From assembly GCA_964549615.1 (NCBI GenBank), contig CAZJVP010000051.1:88485-152484 (forward strand): a stretch of 64,000 bases of DNA, read 5' to 3'. This stretch comes from CAYVLA01 sp964549615 [NCBI: uncultured Thermococci archaeon]. Lineage in GTDB: Archaea; CAYQAE01; CAYVLA01. This document shows positions 25,194 through 33,678 of this stretch, piece by piece; the first letter of the stretch is position 1; every line of letters starts with the position of its first letter. The notes beneath the pieces are model-generated. The model did no database searches. It had not been told where the DNA came from and saw only the letters and a list, made by a program, of their open reading frames with translations. Both the position numbers and the translations under genes were made by a program.

Positions 25194-26312
25194 GTGGACG
25201 CGGTCCTTCTTGCGGCGGGAAAGGGGACGAGGCTGAGGCCGCTGACGGTTAATCGTCCCAAGCCGCTTGTCCCCGTCGCGAACAGACCGGTCATGGAGTA
25301 CCAGCTGAGACTCCTGGAGAATGCCGGGTTCGACAGGGTGATCATCCCGGTGGGATACCTGGCAGACCAGATCGTAAGCTATGTAGAATCCTTCGAAAGC
25401 GGGCTTGAGTTCGAGTTCTCGTTTGATAACATCCCGCTTGGGACGGCGGGGTCTGTGGCGAAACTGCGGGATCGCCTGAACGAGACCTTTCTCGTCATTA
25501 GCGGCGATCTATTGGTTGACCTCGATGTCGGCCAGCTGATGGGATTCCACGCACAGACCAGAGCCTCGGTGACCATTGCGCTGACCCGAGTGGAGGATCC
25601 CACCCAGTACGGGATCGCGCTCCTTGAGGGCTCGCGCATATCCAGCTTCGCGGAGAAGCCGGAGCCATCGAAGGTCTTCAGCAACCTGGTGAACGCCGGC
25701 ATCTACGTAATGGAGCCGGAGGTCTTGGACGAGGTCCCGCCGAACGCCCAGTTCGATTTCTCGCTCGACCTCTTTCCCTCGATCATCGATCGCCGGTATC
25801 TGGCCGGCCATCTCTTGGGCGGCTACTGGAACGACATAGGAAGGCCAAGCAGCTACCTACAGGCCAACGGGGACGCCCTCTTGGGCAGGTTCCCCATGGA
25901 AAAGTTCGTTCGGGATCCGATGGTGCCAAGCAAGGTGACCCCCGTCATGGGAAGGAGCTCCACACTGGGCGATGTCGACATATCGGGCCCGGTCCTGCTC
26001 GGCGAGAACTGCCTCGTAGAGGGAGGTTCGGCACTGCGGAGCTTCGTCGTGCTGGGCAACGATGTCTCGGTGGGAAAGGGTTGCGTCTTGGACTCCGTGG
26101 TGGTGCACGAAGGCACCACGATCGGATCCTCGGCCGACGTGAGGCACTGCATAGTCGGCCGCGAGTGTGTGATATCGGACGATGTCGAGCTCGCGGAAGG
26201 AACGGTGATCGGCGACCATACGAGGATCGGCCGCGGCTGCCGGATAGGGGCGAACATGAAGATCTGGGCCGGGAGCACCCTCGGCGCCAACACGGTCATC
26301 ACGCCTGACTGA
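25194..26312 (+). CDS. Sugar-phosphate nucleotidyltransferase with left-handed beta-helix domain
   Basis: 372 residues from GTG 25194. The nucleotidyltransferase domain begins at once with VDAVLLAAGKGTRLRPLT and contains RPKPLVPVANRP, a GDLL aspartate block, EKPEPSKVFSN and GGYWNDIGRP. Hexapeptide left-handed helix repeats follow from about residue 250 (GPVLLGENCLVEGG through ANMKIWAGSTLGANTVI). This is the layout of archaeal bifunctional GlcNAc-1-P uridylyltransferase or glucose-1-P thymidylyl/mannose-1-P guanylyl enzymes; the sugar cannot be told. It supplies NDP-sugars for surface glycans. The phosphohexomutase-like gene follows on the same strand. Confidence 0.9.
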   Translation: MDAVLLAAGKGTRLRPLTVNRPKPLVPVANRPVMEYQLRLLENAGFDRVIIPVGYLADQIVSYVESFESGLEFEFSFDNIPLGTAGSVAKLRDRLNETFLVISGDLLVDLDVGQLMGFHAQTRASVTIALTRVEDPTQYGIALLEGSRISSFAEKPEPSKVFSNLVNAGIYVMEPEVLDEVPPNAQFDFSLDLFPSIIDRRYLAGHLLGGYWNDIGRPSSYLQANGDALLGRFPMEKFVRDPMVPSKVTPVMGRSSTLGDVDISGPVLLGENCLVEGGSALRSFVVLGNDVSVGKGCVLDSVVVHEGTTIGSSADVRHCIVGRECVISDDVELAEGTVIGDHTRIGRGCRIGANMKIWAGSTLGANTVITPD

Positions 26313-26487
26313 GGGGTGTTGGGCTTGTACGCTGTCTGGACGGTCGATTCTTGTGGCCTTCGGGAAAGCACCTCGAGTCACCTCGAGTGCGATGATCCCG
26401 CAGTGGCGCGCAGCCTAGAGGGGGCCCGAAACCCTTATCTGTCGAACGGGTCGAGCCCCGCCAAGGATAATTCAGCACAGTGATTGG

Positions 26488-27546
26488 ATGACGGAGTCGG
26501 GCCTTCATGTCGAGAGGGGCTGTATTGTGGCTGAAGCCCACGCTCTGAATGCCTGCACGGCTGCGGCACTCGGCTCGGGTTTCGCCCAGGTTATCGGCCC
26601 CGGCAACGTCGTTGTGACGGGGAGAGACGGGAAGGGCTTCTCAAGGCTAATCAAGAGGGCTATGACCTGTGGCATTATGGAGAACGGCGTGGAGGTCATG
26701 GACACGAGGCTCGTTCCCCGATCCGTAACGCGCTACTGCGTCAGCGACACCTCCTCGGATTACGGAGTGTATGTGGGCTTTCACTGGCTCAGGCCGGGTA
26801 GCCTAGTCTTTTCCTTCTTCGATGCCGCGGGGGCCATCCTCGGGCATGACATGCTTGAGCGCATACTGGGCAAGATGGGCTGTTTGGAGAAGGGGACATC
26901 GGCGCGCGAGGTGGGCGATATCGTCTTCTTTTTCGACGCTGGCCCGAGGTACGAGGAAGAGATCCTCAGGGCTGTCGACACAAACGCGATATCCTCTGCG
27001 CGGCCGAAGGTGGTTGTCGACTGCTCCAACGGGGCCATCTCGGTCACCCTCCCGGAGATACTGCGAAAGTTGGGTTGCCAGGTTGTATCGTACAACGACG
27101 ATCCGGCCGGGTACCTTTCTGGCATGCCGGTCTTGGCGGACGAATCCCTCATGGCGGATTTCGCCGGAAAGGTCAAGGACGGCGGGGCGGATCTGGGAAT
27201 CGCGCTGGACCCGTTCGGCGAGTGCGCGAGGTTCGCGGACGATGAGGGCGTCGTGCTTTCACAAAGGGATCTCGGGCTCTTGCTGATGGCGAAGGCCGGG
27301 GTGAGGGTGATGGGCGTCTGGCACGGGCTTGGTGGGGCATTCCCATCCAGCATGGACGTCAGGATTCTGAAGGAAGATGAGGGGCAGCTCCCCAGGGGGC
27401 TTGACGCCGCTTTGGGCCAAGACCATGCCTGCTACCTCGGCAGCCGCAGGAGGAGGTGGTGGGACGCATCGCCCATGGCGCTCAAGTTGCTCGAGATCGT
27501 GTCCGAAGGGGACAAGATTTCTCGGCTGCGGCGGGGGCTGGCCTAG
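26488..27546 (+). CDS. Phosphohexomutase-like protein lacking catalytic motifs
   Basis: 352 residues. Phosphoglucomutase/phosphomannomutase topology is recognisable: VVVTGRDGKGFSRLIKRAM, NGVEVMDTRLVPRS, and a second domain with KVVVDCSNGAISVTLPEILRKLG. However, the phosphoserine loop (TASHNP in the family) is replaced by GFHWLRPGS near residue 97, and the metal loop DPDADR reads DPFGECARF near residue 245. The protein is also shorter than the usual ~450 residues, lacking most of the fourth domain. It is therefore a probable pseudoenzyme, perhaps regulating the nucleotidyltransferase encoded just upstream. It converges on citramalate synthase, sharing a CTAG stop. Confidence 0.75.
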   Translation: MTESGLHVERGCIVAEAHALNACTAAALGSGFAQVIGPGNVVVTGRDGKGFSRLIKRAMTCGIMENGVEVMDTRLVPRSVTRYCVSDTSSDYGVYVGFHWLRPGSLVFSFFDAAGAILGHDMLERILGKMGCLEKGTSAREVGDIVFFFDAGPRYEEEILRAVDTNAISSARPKVVVDCSNGAISVTLPEILRKLGCQVVSYNDDPAGYLSGMPVLADESLMADFAGKVKDGGADLGIALDPFGECARFADDEGVVLSQRDLGLLLMAKAGVRVMGVWHGLGGAFPSSMDVRILKEDEGQLPRGLDAALGQDHACYLGSRRRRWWDASPMALKLLEIVSEGDKISRLRRGLA

Positions 27547-29132
27547 GCGTGGTTCAGCTGAAGATAGTACCTGTAGCCCTCAACTAGCGCCGTCTTGCTC
27601 GCCTCGAGTATGTTCTCCGACACCCCGACGGTCGCCCACCGCTTCTTGTCGGCCTCGAACTCAACGAAGACCTCAACGGAGGATGCCGTGCCCTCCATGT
27701 TTATGACCGTGACCTTGAAGTTCGTGAGGTTGACCTTTGCGCTCTCCGGAAAGAAGGGCAGGAGAGCTTTCCTCAGGGCATTGTCCTGGGCATTGACCGG
27801 GCCGGCCCCCTCTGCAATGGTGTGAATGATCTGGTTCCCGACCTTGACCTTGACGGTGGCCTCGGCTATCCTCCTACCGTTTGAGTCGACGGATGACAGG
27901 GTCCTCCACTCAGTTACGTCGAAGGTCTTGCGCAGGACCCCCAGCTCCTCAGCCATCAGGAGGTAAACGGTCGCGTCGGCGTTGAGCAGGTGGTATCCCT
28001 GGGCCTCGAGCCGCTTGATTCTCTGCAGGATCCTCGAGGTGCGCTTGTCGCCCTTATCCAGTTTGAAGCCGAACTCCCTAGCCTTGGACACCACCGCGGC
28101 TCTCCCCGACAGCTCGGACACGGACAGGACGCGGGTGTTCCCCACAAGCTCCGGTTCTATATGTTCGTAGGACCGGGGATGCTTGTTAACTGCATCCGCG
28201 TGCACTCCGCCCTTGTGGCTGAACGCCAGCGAACCCACGTAGGGCTGGTGCGGGTTCGGCCTCGCATTGATCAACTCGTAGAGGTATTCGGAGGCCTGCT
28301 TGAGCTTGGTCAGCCTTTCCTCCCTCTTTCTGTCCCTCATGACGGTTGCGATGCCGAGCTTGTGTTCTAGGTTCGGCAGGACGGCGCAGAGGTCGGCGTT
28401 TCCACATCGTTCCCCGATGCCGTTGAGCGTTCCCTGGACATGTTCGACGCCGGCGAGAACAGCGGCCACGGTGTTGGCGACGGCGCATCCGGAGTCGTTA
28501 TGCCCATGGAAGCCGAGCTTCGTGCTCACCTCCTCGCGCGCCCTTTCGGTGATGGACTGGATCTCGTTTGGTAGGCTTCCGCCGTTCGAGTCGCACAGCA
28601 CTATGACCGAGGCATCCGCATCTTCGGCGGCGCGCAGGGTCCGCAGGGCATATGCGGGGTCGTCCTTGAAGCCGTCGTAGAAATGCTCGGCATCGAATAT
28701 GACTTCCAGGCCGTGGCTCCGGAGATATTGGATCGAGTCCTGAATCATCTCTATGTTTCTCTCCTCTGTGGTGCGAAGGACATCCGTCACATGGAAGCGC
28801 CAACTCTTCCCGAATATTGCGGCGTACCTGACCCCGGAGTCCACGATGCTTGCGAGGTTTGGATCGCTGTCCTTTCGGCTGTCTTTCCTCATCGTCGCGC
28901 CGAAGGCGGTGAGCTTGGCAGAGAGCGAGTAGTCCCGGATCCTCTTAAAGTACTCAATGTCCTTGGGGTTGGAGGCGGGCCAGCCGCCTTCGATGAAATG
29001 AACCCCGAGCTCATCCAGCTTCAGGGTGAGGTCGATCTTGTCCTGAAGCGAGAAGGTGATTCCGGTCGTCTGTGAACCGTCCCTGAGGGTGGTGTCGTAG
29101 ACATCCACCTGAGATGGAAGATGCTTGCTCAT
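27543..29132 (-). CDS. cimA: (R)-citramalate synthase, CimA type
   Basis: 529 residues from ATG 29132. It condenses pyruvate and acetyl-CoA to citramalate, the first step of the pyruvate route to isoleucine. DRE-TIM signature VDVYDTTLRDGSQTTGI, metal-binding GFHGHNDSGCAVAN, and the C-terminal allosteric LeuA dimerisation domain (from about residue 385) are all present. Length and AFSHKGGVHADAV match the long CimA branch. TATA ctaattaag lies near 29188-29197 and would also allow a leaderless TTG start at 29165, adding 11 residues. No other isoleucine or leucine genes adjoin. Confidence 0.92.
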   Translation of the reverse strand: MSKHLPSQVDVYDTTLRDGSQTTGITFSLQDKIDLTLKLDELGVHFIEGGWPASNPKDIEYFKRIRDYSLSAKLTAFGATMRKDSRKDSDPNLASIVDSGVRYAAIFGKSWRFHVTDVLRTTEERNIEMIQDSIQYLRSHGLEVIFDAEHFYDGFKDDPAYALRTLRAAEDADASVIVLCDSNGGSLPNEIQSITERAREEVSTKLGFHGHNDSGCAVANTVAAVLAGVEHVQGTLNGIGERCGNADLCAVLPNLEHKLGIATVMRDRKREERLTKLKQASEYLYELINARPNPHQPYVGSLAFSHKGGVHADAVNKHPRSYEHIEPELVGNTRVLSVSELSGRAAVVSKAREFGFKLDKGDKRTSRILQRIKRLEAQGYHLLNADATVYLLMAEELGVLRKTFDVTEWRTLSSVDSNGRRIAEATVKVKVGNQIIHTIAEGAGPVNAQDNALRKALLPFFPESAKVNLTNFKVTVINMEGTASSVEVFVEFEADKKRWATVGVSENILEASKTALVEGYRYYLQLNHA

Positions 29133-29403
29133 GTCTATCGCTTTCTGGAGGGAATGCCCAGGCAACCAACATAGGGATCTGAGGAATCTTAATTAGTGTT
29201 TCTCGGTCCTAGGAAGGATTCACCTTGGTCGGGTCGGCAGCGGTCCGGCGCGCCGTCGATCCTGCGGCATTTGTCTGGACCGTTGCGGATTTCGGGAACC
29301 GGACGGGTTCATCGTCGAAGCCCAATATTAGGCCCTGGCGTCCTCTTTGCGCCGGGCAAGCCCTCCATAGGAGCCAAGGATTCTTCCCTGATGGAGGGGG
29401 GTG

Positions 29404-30882
29404 CTAGTCCTTCCGGCGTCGGAGGGCTGCCCTATCTCGCACGGAGACAAGCGGCCTATCCCTTCCCAGCCTTCTGCCCAACGCCCCCGCCAGGAACAGG
29501 ACAAACGCCCACGCGGTGCGGCCCTCGTTAACCTTGACCCTGAAGAACCAAGGGTCGCCGCGGCTTCCGTGCTGGTTCGTGAAGCTGCCTATGATGTAGT
29601 CATCCGGAGTTATGGATCGGCAGCCCCCCACGGAGTAGATCCCGTTGGGTATGGGATCGCTCAGCACAAGATCGTGCCAGGTGTCCCCGTTATCGCGGCT
29701 CATCAGCACACCTATGTGGGTCTGGTTGGCTCGACCGATGTAGTAGAGGGGGCTGGTCCCCGGACCTGTGGCAAAGTATCCGTCCAGCCCCATGATGGAG
29801 ATCGTCTCACCCCTCCACTCCGGGTAGATCCTCTTATCGATCTGGCCCGAGGCGAGATCGATCCTCACATAGTGCTGTCGCGGGGGATTGGTCTGGCCCA
29901 GGTAGGCGAAGTGCACCTTCCCGTTCTTGGCGATCATGCTGGAGAGCCAGGTGTGCACCTCGAACTCATCCGGAAGGATTATCTGGTCGGCCATGCCGCT
30001 CTGGTCGGGCAGGATCGGGCAGTAGAGCCGGGTTCCGTCCGCCTTGTGCCAGGTTTCTCCGCCGTTAGGCGTGTTAGCGTAGTGGATATCCCAGTACAGG
30101 TACCTGTCTTTGTGGTTCGTGGTCCAGGCATGGTGAAGCAGGCCCGTTTCGTCGACGTATATGTGCGGATACTGGGTTGTCGCATTCCGGCCGCTGAACT
30201 CGACGACCTGTTTCCAGCTGATGAGCTTGCCCGTGGTGGCGTTGACCACGAAGAACTTGCCGTAGTGGTTGAAGAGGTAGACCTTGCCTGCAGCATACAT
30301 CATGGAGTACTTGCCGCTTGTTGCTCCGTTTATCCTCGTGATCTCCGGGTCCCTGTAGTCCTTGCTCGCTAGGAAACGGTGAAAGAGGAAGGGCCTCATG
30401 GGGTCGGTTTCGTCGCTGCAGACCGCGAGGATGTTGTTGTGCTCGTCCGTCTCTATGCAGGCTGCCTTCGAGCCCACCCTGGGGGAAGTGTAGACGGTCT
30501 CAAACGTCCTGCCCCCGTCCGTGCTTCTCACCAGCTTCCAAGTTCCGGGCCAAGGCGCGACGTCGGCGTAGTCAACGAGGTAGGTCATGAATATTCCGTT
30601 CTCGTTCTGCACGACCTTCTGGTTGTGGCTTTGGAATGTCGCGTAGTACGTGCAGTTATTGTCTATGAGGGTCAGCTCGAAAGCCGGAACGTCTTGGTCT
30701 CCCAGAAATGGGGATTGTCCGAGCGAGCGTTCGTCAGGCGTTGCAGAGGGCATGGACTCCCCTTGCATGCCGTTCGCTGCTCTTGCCAGAGTTGAAATGC
30801 AGCATGATGCAGTGCATGCGGCCGACAGGCCCAGTAGTAGGACTGCGCTAAGGGCTCTTGGCGTCCGAGTTGGGCGTATCAT
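29404..30882 (-). CDS. Exported BNR-repeat (sialidase-like propeller) protein
   Basis: 492 residues from ATG 30882, which precedes a signal peptide (LSAVLLLGLSAACTASC). The body is a beta-propeller with Asp-box-like repeats: STDGGRTFETVY, TPNGGETWHKA and SRDNGDTWHDLV (S/T-x-D/N-x-G-x-T-W/F). The motif SHNQKVVQNENGIFMTYL and the overall layout resemble the BNR_4 family, found in sialidases and in rhamnogalacturonan or other uronan lyases. A hydrophobic stretch near the C-terminus (AWAFVLFLAGALG followed by Arg-rich tail) suggests membrane retention. Glycan binding or cleavage is likely; catalytic residues were not assigned. Confidence 0.8.
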   Translation of the reverse strand: MIRPTRTPRALSAVLLLGLSAACTASCCISTLARAANGMQGESMPSATPDERSLGQSPFLGDQDVPAFELTLIDNNCTYYATFQSHNQKVVQNENGIFMTYLVDYADVAPWPGTWKLVRSTDGGRTFETVYTSPRVGSKAACIETDEHNNILAVCSDETDPMRPFLFHRFLASKDYRDPEITRINGATSGKYSMMYAAGKVYLFNHYGKFFVVNATTGKLISWKQVVEFSGRNATTQYPHIYVDETGLLHHAWTTNHKDRYLYWDIHYANTPNGGETWHKADGTRLYCPILPDQSGMADQIILPDEFEVHTWLSSMIAKNGKVHFAYLGQTNPPRQHYVRIDLASGQIDKRIYPEWRGETISIMGLDGYFATGPGTSPLYYIGRANQTHIGVLMSRDNGDTWHDLVLSDPIPNGIYSVGGCRSITPDDYIIGSFTNQHGSRGDPWFFRVKVNEGRTAWAFVLFLAGALGRRLGRDRPLVSVRDRAALRRRKD

Positions 30883-31030
30883 GCTCAACGGGTCTCGCAG
30901 GTGTGCTCTGAAAAAGCTAATCACCCACCGGGTTGACCGCCTCCAAACCGCGGCTTGGGTCTTCCCGGACGGCCGAACCCGTCTCCGTCAAGCCCCCAGG
31001 CTGGTCTCGGTCCCGGTCAGCCGATGGTTA

Positions 31031-31040
31031 CAATTATAAA
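31031..31040 (+). promoter_or_regulatory. TATA box for corrinoid protein
   Basis: caattataaa lies 39 nt (centre) before the ATG at 31075, predicting a leader of ~14 nt. Confidence 0.65.
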
Positions 31041-31074
31041 CCGGCCATGGAGCCGGCTGCCTCACGGGTTTGCG

Positions 31075-31737
31075 ATGGCGGACATTCTCAGCCAGATCGC
31101 TGACAGCGTCGTCAACATCGATTTCAACGGTACAAAGAAACTCGTTCGGAAAGCCTTGAAGGACGGCGTTCCGCCTGTGGATATCGTGCTAAGGGGTCTC
31201 TCGAAGGGAATGGAGAGGGTAGGCGAGCTCTACGAGTCATCCGAATACTTCGAGGCCGAGCTGATCGCCTCGGGACAGGTCATGCAAGAGGCCCTCGAGA
31301 TCGTGAGGCCCCACATTGAGGTCGACAAGCTGGACTCCCCGGGCACCTTCATCATCGGGACGGTCAAGGGCGACCTCCACGACATCGGCAAGAACATGGT
31401 GATTGCGATGATGAGGTCGGCCGGCTTCAAGATAGTCGATCTGGGCGTCGATGTGGACAAGCAGGCCTTCGTCGACGCGGTGAGGAAGGCGGACGGAAAG
31501 ATCATCGTGGCAATGTCCGCGCTTCTCACCACCACCATGCCGGCGATGAAGGAGGTAGTTGACGAGCTTGACCGCCAGGGGCTAAGGGAGAAGGTGAAGG
31601 TGCTGCTTGGCGGAAGGCCGGTCAACGCTGAATTCGCAAGGAAGATGGGCAGCGACGGTTACGCCAGGGACGCGGTATCCGCCGTCAGGGTGGCCAAGCG
31701 GTTGCTGGCCAGCAAACCCGGCGAGTTCGTCACCTGA
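31075..31737 (+). CDS. Methyltransferase-type corrinoid protein (MtmC/MtbC/MttC-like)
   Basis: 220 residues. The N-terminal four-helix B12-binding cap (about 1-90, KKLVRKALKDGVPPVDIVLRG) precedes the cobalamin-binding Rossmann domain with the base-off signature GTVKGDLHDIGKNMV (His of DxHxxG) and MSALLTTTMPAM. Such proteins shuttle methyl groups between a substrate-specific methyltransferase and a second methyltransferase. No mttB/mtbB/mtaB-type gene, activator ATPase or MtbA-like gene lies in this window, so the partner must be elsewhere. The DapA-family aldolase follows after 95 nt, with its own TATA box. Confidence 0.92.
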   Translation: MADILSQIADSVVNIDFNGTKKLVRKALKDGVPPVDIVLRGLSKGMERVGELYESSEYFEAELIASGQVMQEALEIVRPHIEVDKLDSPGTFIIGTVKGDLHDIGKNMVIAMMRSAGFKIVDLGVDVDKQAFVDAVRKADGKIIVAMSALLTTTMPAMKEVVDELDRQGLREKVKVLLGGRPVNAEFARKMGSDGYARDAVSAVRVAKRLLASKPGEFVT

Positions 31738-31789
31738 ATGCGGGAAGCGGTCATCGGGATGGGCCGGGCGATCCATGCTCCAGGCCTGA

Positions 31790-31799
31790 CAATATTTAT
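31790..31799 (+). promoter_or_regulatory. TATA box for DapA-family gene
   Basis: caatatttat lies ~39 nt (centre) before the TTG at 31833, which supports that start over the upstream GTG at 31803. Confidence 0.6.
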
Positions 31800-31832
31800 C
31801 ACGTGTGCCCAGGCGGCAGTGGCGGTGATGGG

Positions 31833-32714
31833 TTGAAGGACGAGATCGCTGGCATAATCTGCGCAATGATGACTCCCCGCAATAGGGACGGGTCCGTGAT
31901 GGAGAAAGGGGTCAAGTCCCTGGTCGACCACCTGATAGCAAACGGCGTGAACGTGGTCTTTCCGACCGGGACTGCGGGCGAGGGCCCCATCCTTTCCACC
32001 GAGCGCAAGAAGCAGGTGATCTCGGCCGTGGTGGATGCCGTGGGAGGAAGGATCCCCGTCACCCCCGGCATCGCCTGCCCAACCACCGAGGAGACCATCG
32101 AGCTCGGCAGGTTCTGCGAGGACCTAGGCGTGGAGGCCGTCGTGGTCGTGACCCCATGGTACTATAGGGTCGGCGACGAGACCCTTTACAAGCACTACGC
32201 GTCGATCGCCGAGGCGCTTGACACGCCAGTCATAGCCTACAAGATCCCCCAAGCAGCGGTGAACGACATATCCCTTGACCTCCTCGGCAGATTGGCCAAG
32301 GTCGACGGCATCGCGGCAGTCAAGGACAGCAGCGGGGATATGGTATGGCTTTCCAAGGCCATCGCCCTATACGGCGACCGGTTCAAGTTCTACGGCGGGA
32401 ACGACCGCCTGATCCTGCCCTGCCTGGCGGTGGGGGCAGAAGGGCACGTCTCGGGTTCGTCCAACTGCTTCACGAGCGAGGTCGTCGAGGTCTACAGGCA
32501 GTTCAAGAAGGGCGATCTGAAGGCGGCCCTTGCCGCGCAGCAGCACCTCCTGAAGGAGCTCATGTGCCTGCCGCCGGCGAAGGAGATATCGGCGATGAGG
32601 GAGGTGCTCAGGTGGAAGGGGATCGAGATCGGCGAGGCGCTGGACCCGGTGGGCGTTCTCACCAGCGAGGAGCGAAAGGACCTCAAGGAACGCCTCGCCA
32701 GGCTCGCACCCTAA
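31833..32714 (+). CDS. DHDPS/NAL-family aldolase (DapA superfamily)
   Basis: 293 residues from TTG 31833, the family's usual length. A class I aldolase barrel: FPTGTAGEGPILSTERK (family form GTTGE), the tyrosine in VIAYKIPQ and the Schiff-base lysine in GIAAVKDSSGD. The family includes dihydrodipicolinate synthase, N-acetylneuraminate lyase and 2-keto-3-deoxy sugar acid aldolases; with GIIC instead of diaminopimelate neighbours, a keto-deoxy sugar acid aldolase is at least as likely. The stop codon overlaps that of the convergent PIG-L gene in CTAA. Confidence 0.88.
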   Translation: MKDEIAGIICAMMTPRNRDGSVMEKGVKSLVDHLIANGVNVVFPTGTAGEGPILSTERKKQVISAVVDAVGGRIPVTPGIACPTTEETIELGRFCEDLGVEAVVVVTPWYYRVGDETLYKHYASIAEALDTPVIAYKIPQAAVNDISLDLLGRLAKVDGIAAVKDSSGDMVWLSKAIALYGDRFKFYGGNDRLILPCLAVGAEGHVSGSSNCFTSEVVEVYRQFKKGDLKAALAAQQHLLKELMCLPPAKEISAMREVLRWKGIEIGEALDPVGVLTSEERKDLKERLARLAP

Positions 32715-33406
32715 ACGCGCCCGGGGAGCAGGTTTGACAGCAGGAAGGCCTCGGCGTACTCGGTCCCAGCCATGAAGCCCCTCACCCGGGCAAGCCCCTC
32801 GATGAATCGAAGGACGCCCTGCGTTGTCTCGACCTGCGAGGCTTGGGACTCCATCGCCCGCATCTTTTTCTCGAACTGCTTGCTTATGTCCACGACGATG
32901 GACGGTTGGGTGAAGAGATCTAGGATCTCGTAGTAGAACAGGTAGGAGCAGTACCAGGGTTCCCCCAGGTCCGCCAAGACATTCTCGCTCGCCTTCCACC
33001 GGACCTCGTCAACTATCTGGGCCACGGCTCGATGGTCTCGGTGCTTGTCGGAGTGACTGTGGCAGAGGATGAGATCCGGCTTCTTGTCCCTCACTATGGC
33101 GACGCAGCGCTGGTAGGTTGCCGTGTCGTTAACCACGCCTTGGCATGGGAGCCCCAGGATCAACCGCTCCTTAACCCCGAGGATCGAGTCGCACTTCCTG
33201 GCCTCGCCAGTCCTTATCTCGGCCATTCTCCCTTTGAGCTCCGGCCTTCCGTACCCGGTTTCCCCGGCGGTGAAGGTGACGACCGTGACCTCTGCTCCGT
33301 CCTCGCTCAACCTGGCGATCGTGCCCCCAGGTCCGATTATCTCATCATCGGGATGGGCGCCGAAGACCAACACTCTGCGTATCCTCTTGCCATTGAGCTC
33401 AAACAT
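32711..33406 (-). CDS. PIG-L (LmbE) family zinc deacetylase, copy 1
   Basis: 231 residues from ATG 33406. Zinc-site motifs are complete: VFGAHPDDEIIGPGGT near the N-terminus and the CHSHSDKHRDHRAV block. The family removes acetyl groups from N-acetylglucosamine in lipids, thiols or antibiotics. No signal peptide, so cytosolic. A second, more divergent PIG-L lies at 35910. Together with the ATP-grasp gene they suggest a sugar-derived small molecule or lipid headgroup pathway. Confidence 0.92.
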   Translation of the reverse strand: MFELNGKRIRRVLVFGAHPDDEIIGPGGTIARLSEDGAEVTVVTFTAGETGYGRPELKGRMAEIRTGEARKCDSILGVKERLILGLPCQGVVNDTATYQRCVAIVRDKKPDLILCHSHSDKHRDHRAVAQIVDEVRWKASENVLADLGEPWYCSYLFYYEILDLFTQPSIVVDISKQFEKKMRAMESQASQVETTQGVLRFIEGLARVRGFMAGTEYAEAFLLSNLLPGRV

Positions 33407-33678
33407 GCTCGGATCATCCCCGCTGAAGGTCTTACACCTGCCTGGCACAACGCGGCTGAAGAATTTGCGTGGCCCTGCGGCCCGTGGTCCAAGGCTGCCG
33501 ACGACCGCAGCCCACTCGACTACCCGCATCGGGGTGCTCAAAAAGATTTCTCTGATCGATCCGTCCGGTAGAGGTAGCCGCACGCGGTCACCCGAACGGC
33601 GGAATGCCGCGTTGGCGAGTGCCGAAGATTCCGAGGCCGGGCATAGGGAAGCTAGGAAAAAAAGGCACCCTCGCTGGC

